From Actinomycetospora callitridis (lineage in GTDB: Bacteria > Actinomycetota > Actinomycetes > Mycobacteriales > Pseudonocardiaceae), in the NCBI RefSeq assembly GCF_028737265.1, contig NZ_JAQZAK010000004.1, positions 186,001-250,000 on the forward strand: DNA of 64,000 nt, given 5' to 3'. A program made the translations under genes and the position numbers. Below are positions 54,247 to 62,769 of the stretch, piece by piece. The notes under the pieces are model-generated. The model worked only from the letters and a program-made list of their open reading frames with translations. It was not told the DNA's origin and ran no database searches. The stretch's first letter is position 1, and each line of letters begins with the position of its first letter.

Positions 54247-54510
54247 ATGAGCAGGATCATGGACTGGGAGCTCGCGGCTTGCCGCGACCACGACCCCGAA
54301 CTCTTCTTCCCCCTGACCGCCCACGGTCCCGGCTCGGCCCAGCTGGCCGAGGCGAAGGCCGTGTGCGGCGGATGCCCCCTGCAGCGGGGCTGCCTCCAGT
54401 GGGCGATGGACACCGGCCAGGAGGCCGGCGTCTGGGGCGGCACCTCCGAGGACGAGCGCCGCGCGATGCGTCGCGGCGCCCGGATCGGCAGCTCCGCCCG
54501 CGCCGCCTGA
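54247..54510 (+). CDS. WhiB family transcriptional regulator
   Basis: This 87-aa protein binds a 4Fe-4S cluster through four cysteines, Cys12, Cys40, Cys43 and Cys49 (ACRD and the CGGC-x5-C pattern). It has the GVWGG turn (61-65) used for contact with sigma factor and a basic C-terminal tail (RRAMRRGARIG). WhiB proteins act with the housekeeping sigma factor in stress, development or virulence control. ATG 54259 is an alternative start. It closes with a strong terminator at 54527. Confidence 0.93.
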   Translation: MSRIMDWELAACRDHDPELFFPLTAHGPGSAQLAEAKAVCGGCPLQRGCLQWAMDTGQEAGVWGGTSEDERRAMRRGARIGSSARAA

Positions 54511-54526
54511 GGCGGGCACGACACAC

Positions 54527-54564
54527 ACGAAGGGCCCGTCCCCCGAGGGGGACGGGCCCTTCGT
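54527..54564. terminator. 18-bp stem terminator after whiB
   Basis: ACGAAGGGCCCGTCCCCC pairs perfectly with GGGGGACGGGCCCTTCGT across a GA loop. It lies between whiB and the convergent DUF2188 gene and can end transcripts from both sides. Confidence 0.9.
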
Positions 54565-54582
54565 CGTGCGCGGGGTCGCTCG

Positions 54583-55506
54583 TCAGCGCCCGGTGACCTT
54601 GCGGGCCGCGAACTGCAGCACCTGACCCCCGGTGGAGATCACGGCGCCCGCGACGCTGAAGCCGGTCTTGACGGCGATCGCGGCGGCGTTGCCGACGATG
54701 CGCACCGGGTTGTAGCCCGGCGCGTTGTCGCGCACCTGGTCCGCGGCCTGGCGGACGTTGCGGTCCACCTGCTGGGCGGCGGCCTCGCTCGCACGCCCGA
54801 CGCGCGCCGCGGCGGCGTCGCCGGCCCCGTCGAGCTCCGAGGCGATGCCCGAGGAGACGGCGTCGGCGCGGTCGCCGGCCTCCGCCACCTTCTCGCCCGC
54901 CTCGTCGGCACGGACCTTGGCCTCCGAGCCGGCGTGCTGCGCGACCCGGGTGGCGTCCTTCGCGACGCGCTCGCCGGCGCGCGAGGTCGTGGTGGCGACC
55001 TGGTCGCCGGTGACCTGCGCGACGGTCGCGGCGTCCTTGGCGGCGGCGGACACCGACTTGTCGCCGTCCGCGGCCTTCTTGGCCTGGTCCGCGACACCGG
55101 CCGCGCCGGCCTCGGCCTGCGCCGCGGCCTTCTTGCCCGAGGCCTGGACGCGGTCGGCGTCCTTCTGCGCGGTCGCCTTGGCGTCCGCGCCGACCTTCTT
55201 GGCGCTGCTGGAGGCCTTGTCCGAGGCGGACTCGGCCTTGGCGCGCGCGCCCTCGGCGTTGGCCTTGGTGGTGGCCTTGGCGGCCTCGGCGGTGGTGCTG
55301 TCCTCGCCGGAGGCGACGTTGTGGGTGTCACGCACCTTGCCGTCGGTGCCGTGCACGACGACCTTGCCGCCGCCGTCCTTCGACACGATCTCGGTGGCGC
55401 GGTCGACGGCCTCGGCCTGCGTGGCCGCCTTGGCGCTGGCTCGCTGGGCACCCTTCTTCTGCACCTGCCAGCCGTCCTCGGTGGGAACGACGTACCGGTC
55501 GGCCAT
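54583..55506 (-). CDS. DUF2188 protein with long alanine-rich helical region
   Basis: This 307-aa protein has an N-terminal DUF2188 domain (about 1-65: RYVVPTEDGWQVQKKGAQRAS and GKVVVHGTDGKVRDTHNV) and a long Ala/Lys/Asp/Glu-rich region (65-265) that reads as amphipathic helix, like LEA proteins or apolipoprotein repeats. The last 40 residues are more hydrophobic (VRIVGNAAAIAVKTGFSVAGAVIS). It may protect membranes or proteins under stress; this is inferred. The giant P-type ATPase gene lies 90 bases upstream on the same strand. Confidence 0.75.
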   Translation of the reverse strand: MADRYVVPTEDGWQVQKKGAQRASAKAATQAEAVDRATEIVSKDGGGKVVVHGTDGKVRDTHNVASGEDSTTAEAAKATTKANAEGARAKAESASDKASSSAKKVGADAKATAQKDADRVQASGKKAAAQAEAGAAGVADQAKKAADGDKSVSAAAKDAATVAQVTGDQVATTTSRAGERVAKDATRVAQHAGSEAKVRADEAGEKVAEAGDRADAVSSGIASELDGAGDAAAARVGRASEAAAQQVDRNVRQAADQVRDNAPGYNPVRIVGNAAAIAVKTGFSVAGAVISTGGQVLQFAARKVTGR

Positions 55507-55596
55507 GACGGTCTCAACTCCTGTCTGACGGCTTCTTCAAGCCGTGTGTTTCCCAGGCCGCGACCTGCACAAACGCCCCGGCGGCCGAGGTTGGTC

Positions 55597-58500
55597 TCAC
55601 CCGTTCAGCGCAGCCGCCGCACGGTCCTGCAGCTCGACGTACCGCCGGGTGGCCTCGTCGCGGACCTCCTCGAGGCGGGCGAGCCACGCCTCCTGCGGCG
55701 ATCCCTCCGGCACGATGACCGGACCGTACCGGCGCACGAGCTCCGGTCCCACCACCGAGGCCGCGGTGGCGACGGTGGCCGATCCGGCGGCCTGCGCCCA
55801 GGCGACCGGGCCGAGCGGGGTGCAGCCGAAGAACTGGCTGACGCCCGGGGTCTGCACCACCGCGAACAGCGCGCCCGCGGAGACCACGCCGGCGCCGATC
55901 ACCATCGGGCTGCGACCGCCGCCGGCGACGACGGTCTGGCCGAGCTGGGTGCCGACGAGCGCCGTGAGCGCCACGGTGCGCGAGCGGGCCGGGCTGCCGT
56001 ACGGGGTGGTCTGCGCCGCCAGCCACGCGAGGCTCGCGCCCCCCGCGGTGGCCATGGCGCGCAGCCCGATCTCGCGGTTGAGGGCCTCGCCCAGCGACGC
56101 GTCCGGCCCCTCGGCCAGCAGCGCGGCCGTCGAATCGGGCTCGGGCGCGCGCACCGCGAGCGCCAGCGAGGGCACCAGGTCGGTGAGCAGGTTGACCAGC
56201 AGCAGCTGGCGGGCGTTGAGCGGCGACGTGCCCGTGGTGCTCGCCCCGAGCACCGTGAACGCGATCTCGCCGAGGTTGCCGCCGACGAGCACGCCGAGCG
56301 CCTCGCGCACCGACGCCCACATCGCCCGGCCCTCGACCAGCGCCGCGAGGATCGTCTCCAGCCGGTCGTCGGTGATGACGAGGTCCGCGGCGGCGCGGGC
56401 GGCGGGCGTGCCCCGGCGACCGAGTGCGATGCCCACGTCGGCGAGCCGGATGGCCGGCGCGTCGTTGGCGCCGTCGCCCGTCATCGCCACCGTGCGCCCG
56501 AGGCGCTGGAACGCCTGCACCGCCCGCACCTTGTGCGACGGCGTGCCGCGCGCGATGACGCGGACGCGCGGGATGAGCTCGTCGAGCGCGTCGTCGTCGA
56601 GGGCGTCGAGCTCCGTGCCGGTGACGACGATGCCGCCGTTGAGGACGTCGAGCTCCTCGGCGACGGCCTCGGCGGTGCTCGGGTGGTCCCCGGTGATCAT
56701 GACGACCTGGACACCGGCGTCGCGCAGGTCGCGCACGGTGGCCTGCGAGCCGGCGCGCACCGGGTCGGTGAAGCCGACGAACCCGGTGAACTCGAGGTCG
56801 GCGACGTCGGCGTCGTCGAGCGTGCGGTCGTCCGCCTCGTCGGAACCGTCGGCACCGTGCAGGGCCGCGTGCTGCTCGGCGGTGAGCACCCGCTCCGCCA
56901 CCGCGAGCACGCGCATGCCCTGCCCCGCGAGCAGCTCGGTGTGCTCGAGGAGGCGCTGGCGGGCCTCGTCGTCGAGCGGGGTGCCCGCCCAGCTGGTGGC
57001 GCGGGCGATGACCACCTCGGGCGCACCCTTGACCGAGATCAGCCGGAACGGGCCGCCGTCCTCCTGCGGGTCGTCGATCTCGCCGAGCGTCGCGTGGTAC
57101 CCGCGGGACGGGTCGAAGTCGAGGGAGGCCACCGGCCACCAGCCCGGCCGCTTGTGGGCCGGGTCCACGTCGAACTGCTGGCCGCCGTAGACCACCGCGC
57201 GGTCGGTGAGATGCGCGAGGCGCTCCCCCGGAGCCGGACGCGGGGTGGCGCGCAGCGCGGCCGCCAGCACGCGGCGCTGGCGCTTGCGCAGACGGTCGGT
57301 GGGCCGCAGCTTGACGCCGTCGGAGATCGCCGAGAGCGCGAGGCGTCCCTCGGTGAGCGTGCCGGTCTTGTCGAAGCACAGGACGTCGGTGCGCCCGACG
57401 GCCTCGATCGTCTTGGGGTTGCGCACCAGCGCGCCCTCGGCCGAGAGGCGCCGGGCGGACGCGAGCTGGGCCGCCGAGACGACGAACGGGAGGCCCTCGG
57501 GGACGCTGGCGACGGCCAGGCCGACCCCGGAGTGCAGGTTCTGCTGGAACGGCAGGCCGCGCACCGCGCCCGCGAGGACGACGGCGCCGGCCGACGCGAT
57601 CGCCAGCGGGGTGGTGACGCTGGTGAGGCCGGCGAGACGCTCGTCGACGCCGGCGACCGGGGCGGCCGCCCTCGCCGCGGCGGTGGACCGGCCGACCTCG
57701 GTGCTCGACCCGGTGGCGACGACGACGGCGCGCCCGCGGCCGGTGGCGACGGTCGAGCCCTCGTAGAGCATGGAGCGGCGGTCGGCCACGGTGCGCGCGA
57801 TGACCGGCAGGGGCGACTTCGGCACCGGCAGGGACTCGCCGGTCAGCGACGACTCGTCGATCTCGAGCCCGTCGGACTCGAGCACGCGGCAGTCGGCGGG
57901 CACGACGTCGTCGGGCCCGAGGTCGATGATGTCGCCGACGACGACCTCGTCGGCGCCGACGCCGCGCGCGGTGCCGTCGCGCACCACCCGGGCGCGGATG
58001 GACGACCGCTCGAGCAGCCCGGCCACGGCGCGGTCGGTGGCGACGCGCTGCACGCCGCCGATCAGCGCGGAGAACGCGGTGACGCCGACGACGATCGCGG
58101 CGTCGACGACGGCGCCGATGGCCGCCGAGAGCACCGCGCCGCCGGCGAGCACCGGGGTGAGCGGGTTGTTGAGCTCGTCGAGGAAGGCGCGGCCCAGCGA
58201 GGTCTCGGTCTCGGCCGCGGCGGGGTCGTCGCGCTGGCGGCGGTGCGCCTCGGCGGAGGTGAGGCCGCCCTCGGTGACGTCGAGGCGGGCGAGCACGGTG
58301 CTCGTCGGCATGACGTGCCAGGGCGTGCGGCTCACGCCGGGGACGACGACCCGGCGTCCGAGCTCCGTCGCCGACCAGGCGCCGTTGCCGAGCGACACCG
58401 CGGCGGCGCCGTTGACGGCGAGCCCCGCGAGGCCCGGGCCGCGCGGGGCGGTGCCGGCCGTCGCCATGATCGTCCCGAGCACCGTGCCGGCGCGCGCGAG

Positions 58501-60225
58501 GTTCACCGAGCGCGAGGACACGCCGCGCGCGACCTTGACGCCCTCGATGAGCAGCGCGGCGGTGCCGAGGTCCTCGCCGACGAGCACGTGGGCGCCCCAG
58601 GGGGCGACGCCGTCGGCGCGCGAGACGCCGATGCCGAGGTCGGCCGCGGCGAGGGCCTGGCGGTCGCGGGAGACGACGAGGACGCCCGACCCGGCGGCCT
58701 GCAGCGCGCGCACGGAGTTGCGGAGGGCCTCGCCCCCGGGCACCGCGCGGTCGGCGATGCCGGGGCCGGTGCCCTCGCTGTCGCCGAGCACGAGGGTCAG
58801 TCCGGCGCGGCGCGCGGCGGCGGCGAGCGCCTCGGCGGCGGACGCCGGCTCGGGCAGCACGCCGACGACGGCGGTGAGCCGGTCGTCGCGGCGCAGGCCC
58901 AGGACGTGGGTGGCGCCGTCGGCGCGCAGGGCCTCGCCCGCCTCGACCGCTCGCGGGTCGTCGCCGCCGGGGATGTCGTCGAGGCCGGTGAGCAGCCAGT
59001 GCTCGCCGTCCTCGCTCAGCCGGCGCGGCGCGGTGGCGTCCTCGGGGTCGAACAGCTCGTGCACGCGCGGCACGAGCTCGTCGAGGGCGTCGGCGGTGCC
59101 GTCGGCGCCGGGCAGGGCGAGCAGGTCGCCGAGCATGAGCACGCCGGTGGTCAGGGCCTCGGCGTCGAGGACGACGGTGTCGAGGCGGTCCATGCGGCGC
59201 AGCGCGCTCGGCTCGACCACGACGGCACCGCGGCGGGCGAGCACCCGGCCGAACGTGGTGGCGAAGCCCTCGCGGCCGAGACGCCCGGCCTTCGGCAGCG
59301 TCGACAGCGCGACGCCGGCGCCCTTGCGCAGGGAGGTCGTGGCCGCGGACGCCCCGGCGAACCCGGCGAGGGCCGCGGCGCCGACCACGTCGCCGTGACG
59401 CTCGACCGGACCGAGGGGCAGCGGGACGGGGCGGGGCTCGGCGAGGGCGTCGTCGGCGCGGGCCGCCGCGCACTCGGGGTTGGAGAGCAGGCGCGGCTCG
59501 GCCTCGGTCCAGGTCTGCTGGCGTGCGCGGGCCTCGGCGACCTGCATCGCGCGGTAGGCGGCGTCGACGAGCAGGCCGGCGTGGCCCTGGCCGAGGGCCT
59601 GCGCGGCGGCGTTGGACAGCGCGAGCAGGACGTTGGCGCGCTCCTGGCCCATGGCGCGCTCGACGGCCTCGCGCAGGCGGGGCTGGTGGTCCACGAAGGT
59701 GGCCGCGGAGGCGAGCTCGGTGGGCAGCGGGGTGCGCCGCAGGATGCTGCCGAGGGCGGCGACGCCCAGGCCGGCGATGTCGGCGGCCAGGATCGTGAAC
59801 GCCTGCTGCGCGGCGTTCATCAGCGGCGTGGACGCGGCGGCGACCGCGTCCCCGCCCTCGCGCTCCTCGAGGATCTCGACGAGGTCGATCAGGTCGTCGA
59901 CGGTCTCGTCGTCGGGCAGACCGACGGGGCCCTCACCCTCGTCGGCGAGTCCGACGACGACCGCACCGAGCGCGGCGTTCACCGCCGCCCACGCCACCTG
60001 CGGGTGCGCCGCGAGCGCCTTCTCGACCGCGCGCGCCAGCTCCTCCCCCGACTCACGCACGACGGCGGGCACACCGATCTGCACGCGACCGGCTCCACGC
60101 CACACACGGCGGCCGCGGTGGCGGAACGGGTCGACGCGGTCGAGCACGCCGCCGGCGATCCCGAACGGGTCGACCACGCGGGCGAGCAGGCCGCGGGACG
60201 GACGGGGCGCGGGAAGGGAAGCCAT
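55597..60225 (-). CDS. Giant P-type cation ATPase (CtpH/CtpI-like)
   Basis: This 1542-aa membrane protein is about twice the length of normal P-type ATPases, as in mycobacterial CtpH and CtpI. The N-terminal half (about 1-650) has a repeat of a degraded HAD/ATPase-like part. The C-terminal half contains the actual pump: TGES near 795, the phosphorylation motif DKTGTLTEG (Asp952) and GDGANDAP near 1250. The membrane motif SVPEGLPF before Asp952 fits the P2-type, suggesting Ca2+ or another divalent cation. It starts at ATG 60225. The DUF2188 gene follows downstream. Confidence 0.92.
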   Translation of the reverse strand: MASLPAPRPSRGLLARVVDPFGIAGGVLDRVDPFRHRGRRVWRGAGRVQIGVPAVVRESGEELARAVEKALAAHPQVAWAAVNAALGAVVVGLADEGEGPVGLPDDETVDDLIDLVEILEEREGGDAVAAASTPLMNAAQQAFTILAADIAGLGVAALGSILRRTPLPTELASAATFVDHQPRLREAVERAMGQERANVLLALSNAAAQALGQGHAGLLVDAAYRAMQVAEARARQQTWTEAEPRLLSNPECAAARADDALAEPRPVPLPLGPVERHGDVVGAAALAGFAGASAATTSLRKGAGVALSTLPKAGRLGREGFATTFGRVLARRGAVVVEPSALRRMDRLDTVVLDAEALTTGVLMLGDLLALPGADGTADALDELVPRVHELFDPEDATAPRRLSEDGEHWLLTGLDDIPGGDDPRAVEAGEALRADGATHVLGLRRDDRLTAVVGVLPEPASAAEALAAAARRAGLTLVLGDSEGTGPGIADRAVPGGEALRNSVRALQAAGSGVLVVSRDRQALAAADLGIGVSRADGVAPWGAHVLVGEDLGTAALLIEGVKVARGVSSRSVNLARAGTVLGTIMATAGTAPRGPGLAGLAVNGAAAVSLGNGAWSATELGRRVVVPGVSRTPWHVMPTSTVLARLDVTEGGLTSAEAHRRQRDDPAAAETETSLGRAFLDELNNPLTPVLAGGAVLSAAIGAVVDAAIVVGVTAFSALIGGVQRVATDRAVAGLLERSSIRARVVRDGTARGVGADEVVVGDIIDLGPDDVVPADCRVLESDGLEIDESSLTGESLPVPKSPLPVIARTVADRRSMLYEGSTVATGRGRAVVVATGSSTEVGRSTAAARAAAPVAGVDERLAGLTSVTTPLAIASAGAVVLAGAVRGLPFQQNLHSGVGLAVASVPEGLPFVVSAAQLASARRLSAEGALVRNPKTIEAVGRTDVLCFDKTGTLTEGRLALSAISDGVKLRPTDRLRKRQRRVLAAALRATPRPAPGERLAHLTDRAVVYGGQQFDVDPAHKRPGWWPVASLDFDPSRGYHATLGEIDDPQEDGGPFRLISVKGAPEVVIARATSWAGTPLDDEARQRLLEHTELLAGQGMRVLAVAERVLTAEQHAALHGADGSDEADDRTLDDADVADLEFTGFVGFTDPVRAGSQATVRDLRDAGVQVVMITGDHPSTAEAVAEELDVLNGGIVVTGTELDALDDDALDELIPRVRVIARGTPSHKVRAVQAFQRLGRTVAMTGDGANDAPAIRLADVGIALGRRGTPAARAAADLVITDDRLETILAALVEGRAMWASVREALGVLVGGNLGEIAFTVLGASTTGTSPLNARQLLLVNLLTDLVPSLALAVRAPEPDSTAALLAEGPDASLGEALNREIGLRAMATAGGASLAWLAAQTTPYGSPARSRTVALTALVGTQLGQTVVAGGGRSPMVIGAGVVSAGALFAVVQTPGVSQFFGCTPLGPVAWAQAAGSATVATAASVVGPELVRRYGPVIVPEGSPQEAWLARLEEVRDEATRRYVELQDRAAAALNG

Positions 60226-60349
60226 GAGGGTGGCTGACGTCCTCTCGTCGGAGGGGGGCGAGCGGGTCGGCGCCCGTGGTGTCGAGGGCCTCGCGACGTC
60301 TCCGCCGGGGCACGCGCTCGGCCCAGCGCCGACACCGGCGGCGACCAGC

Positions 60350-61696
60350 TTACGGGCGACCCAGTGCAGGAGGCCCCATCGCGCGCGTCCCGGACGTGGC
60401 GCCTGGGTGAACGTCGCCCCGATCGGGTGCCCGTCCCCTGCCGACCGGCGCGCCGATCCCGGCGTCGGCGCCTGCACCACCCGGTCCACCCGGTGCTGCG
60501 GCCCGCGACGCCAGGGCGTGCAGCACCCGGCCGGCCGGCGGCCACGACGCGACGCGCAGCGCTCCCCGGCGCACCGCGGCCACGAGGCGGTTGCCGGGCA
60601 GGAAGAAGTGGCGTGACCGCCGGGCCGCGCTGCCCGCCGCGAGCGCCGCGGGCCGGTGGGCCTGCTCCCACTCCGCAAGCCCGGCCTCGGGGTCGTCGGG
60701 GTGCGCGGCGAGGTGGGTGCCCAGCGTCTCGCCGCCCACGAGCGCGAGCGCCGAGCCCTGGCCGGAGTAGAGCGTCGGGCACCACGCGGCGTCGCCGACG
60801 AGCACGACGCGACCGCGCCGCCACGACCCGAGGCGGATCTGGGCGACGGTGTCGACGTGGGTGGTGCCGGCTTCCTCGACGCCGTCGAGGATCTCCGGCA
60901 TGAGCCCCGCGAAGTCGCCGTAGACCCGGCGCAGCGCGCCCACCGGGTCGCGGGCCGCCCGCGAGGCGGCGTCGGCGCCGTCGGCCCCCAGCAGGTCCGC
61001 GCGGAAGGTGAAGAACACGACGGGGTCGTGCTCCGCGACGGCCATGAGGTGCGCGGTGCGACCGACCTCCGCGGGCACGACGTAGTCGCCCTCGCGCAGC
61101 TCGCCGGGCAGACGCGGCAGGACCGCGGAGATCACGACCTGGTCGAACTCGTGACGGAAGTGCTCGTCGGGACCGAAGACCATCCCGCGGACCGCCGAGC
61201 GCACGCCGTCGGCACCGACGACGAGGTCGAAGCGCTCGCGCGTGGAGCCGTCGGGGCCGTCGAGCACCACGTCGACGGTGTCGCGGCGCGGGTCGAGCCT
61301 GCGGGGCGCGGTGGCGAAGCGGACCGTCACGTCGTCGGGGCGCGCCGCCCAGAGCGCGGCCTCGAGGTCGCCGCGCACCAGCGCCAGCGCGCGCGGATCG
61401 TCGGCCAGCGACGCCTCGACCCGGGAGACGGTGCGCCCGCGGCCGTCGACCCCGGTGATGATCCCGTCGGCGGGCAGGCGGGTGCGCAGCGCGCCGGAGG
61501 CCCCGAGGCGGCCGGCGGCGGCGAGGCCCTCGGGCGCGAGGCGCACGAAGTACCCGCCGGTGCGCCGGGCGGGGGCGCGCTCGCAGACGTCGACGCTCCA
61601 GCCGGCACGGTCCAGCGAGGCCGCGGCGGCGAGCCCCGCGACGCCGGCGCCGACCACGAGCGCCCGCGGCGGTCCGTCACGCCCGGTGCGCTCCAC
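60350..61696 (-). CDS. FAD-dependent aromatic hydroxylase-like monooxygenase
   Basis: This 448-aa protein has the FAD motif GAGVAGLAAAASLDRAG at the start, the DG motif LVVGADGVRSAVRG in the middle and GRVVLVGDAAWCPTLYSGQG at the C-terminal FAD site. These define class A flavoprotein monooxygenases, which hydroxylate small aromatics or tailor natural products. The substrate is unknown. The last 45 residues are Gly/Pro-rich and probably disordered. It starts at GTG 61696. It is followed by the P-type ATPase gene 124 bases away. Confidence 0.85.
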   Translation of the reverse strand: MERTGRDGPPRALVVGAGVAGLAAAASLDRAGWSVDVCERAPARRTGGYFVRLAPEGLAAAGRLGASGALRTRLPADGIITGVDGRGRTVSRVEASLADDPRALALVRGDLEAALWAARPDDVTVRFATAPRRLDPRRDTVDVVLDGPDGSTRERFDLVVGADGVRSAVRGMVFGPDEHFRHEFDQVVISAVLPRLPGELREGDYVVPAEVGRTAHLMAVAEHDPVVFFTFRADLLGADGADAASRAARDPVGALRRVYGDFAGLMPEILDGVEEAGTTHVDTVAQIRLGSWRRGRVVLVGDAAWCPTLYSGQGSALALVGGETLGTHLAAHPDDPEAGLAEWEQAHRPAALAAGSAARRSRHFFLPGNRLVAAVRRGALRVASWPPAGRVLHALASRAAAPGGPGGAGADAGIGAPVGRGRAPDRGDVHPGATSGTRAMGPPALGRP

Positions 61697-61822
61697 GATC
61701 CCCACAGTAGGCGTCGCCGGAGGGCCGGACCGTGGGCAGGCGGGTGGGCCCGCTCTCACCGCGGACCCCGGACAGCACGCGGCCCCGTCAGCCGCGGGGC
61801 GTGACGGGGCCGGGAGGAGAGC

Positions 61823-62020
61823 TCAGCTGCGCGCCGGCTCGCTGCGGCGGAAGTGCGCGCACTCGCACTGGGCGCAGTGGTCGCCGAGGTAGTAGTGCTC
61901 GTGCGACTCACGCGGGTGCCGACAGGCGCAGAGGTCCACGAGCGGGACGCGGGCCAGGGACGGCGGGATGGGGGCGCGGAGGAAGGGACGGTGTGACCGA
62001 CGGTGGTCGATGAGCTTCAT
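61823..62020 (-). CDS. Small Cys/His-rich protein (65 aa)
   Basis: This short protein has a basic N-terminus and a Cys/His-rich C-terminal half: CACRHPRESHEHYYLGDHCA then QCECAHFRR. The CxC, HxxxCxxCxC spacing suggests a zinc-binding fold. I do not recognise a named family, though similar small proteins occur in actinobacteria. Its ATG overlaps the stop of the MerR-like gene (ATGA), so the two are translationally coupled and may act together. Confidence 0.7.
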   Translation of the reverse strand: MKLIDHRRSHRPFLRAPIPPSLARVPLVDLCACRHPRESHEHYYLGDHCAQCECAHFRRSEPARS

Positions 62021-62538
62021 GTGGAGGAGGTCCGTTGAGGTGGAGGGGTCGGCAGGGGCGGTCGAAGAGCGGTCGTGGGCACTTCGGGCCCGCGCGCACG
62101 GTGGGTACGCGCGGACGGCACGGGGTGGGCGGTGGTCCCGCCCCGGGCCGCGACGAGCTCCGTCCGGACCCGTGACAGTTCTCGTCGGGCCTGATCGAGC
62201 TCGTCGTGGGCCTGGTCCCGCTCGCGCGTGACCAGGGCCACCTCGTCCTGCAGCGACACGACCATCGCGGCCGCGGTGAGGGTCAGCCCCTCGTCGAACA
62301 GCTCGCGGATCCGGGCGGCGAGGGCCAGCTGCCGACGCGACCAGCGTCGGTGCCCGCCGGCGGAACGATCCGGACGGACCATGCGACCCGCGTCCAGACT
62401 CCGGAGGAACGCCTGCCTCACACCCAGGAACTCCGCTGCCTGACCGGTGGTCAGAGCGGGGGTCTCCTCGTCGTCGAGGCTCTCGGCGCCCACGGCTTCC
62501 GTCGCGTCCTCAAGTTCGTGCACTGCGTGCGTCCGCAC
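62017..62538 (-). CDS. MerR-like helix-turn-helix regulator
   Basis: This 173-aa protein has a MerR-type winged helix at about 28-90: LTTGQAAEFLGVRQAFLRSL, then PDRSAGGHRRWSRRQLALAARIREL. A coiled-coil-like stretch follows (about 95-130: DEVALVTRERDQAHDELDQARRELSRV in part), then a Pro-rich tail. No metal-binding Cys set is visible, so it is probably not a classical metal sensor. The N-terminus may start later than ATG 62538. It overlaps the small Cys-rich gene by four bases. Confidence 0.72.
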   Translation of the reverse strand: MRTHAVHELEDATEAVGAESLDDEETPALTTGQAAEFLGVRQAFLRSLDAGRMVRPDRSAGGHRRWSRRQLALAARIRELFDEGLTLTAAAMVVSLQDEVALVTRERDQAHDELDQARRELSRVRTELVAARGGTTAHPVPSARTHRARGPEVPTTALRPPLPTPPPQRTSST

Positions 62539-62769
62539 CGCGTTGGGCAGGGCGGACGTCCCGAAGTTCTACTCGCCACTGCAATTTCTGTCAACGCTCG
62601 ACGAGACACGAGCAGGGCCTGTCACCCGGAGGGAGTGATCCGTGGGCGACGGTCGGGCGACGGGGTGCCCACGATCACCCGAATTCGTGGACTCGGTATG
62701 TCGATGTGGCCCGATCCGGGTATTCGTGGTGGAAGGATGGGACTCGGTGTCGAGTAGGGGGGGTGGAGG

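Noticed and set aside
54934..60237. 1767-codon open frame on the plus strand across the P-type ATPase
   Set aside because: The minus-strand translation contains all P-type ATPase motifs. The plus-strand text is Arg/Gly/Val-rich without any motif.
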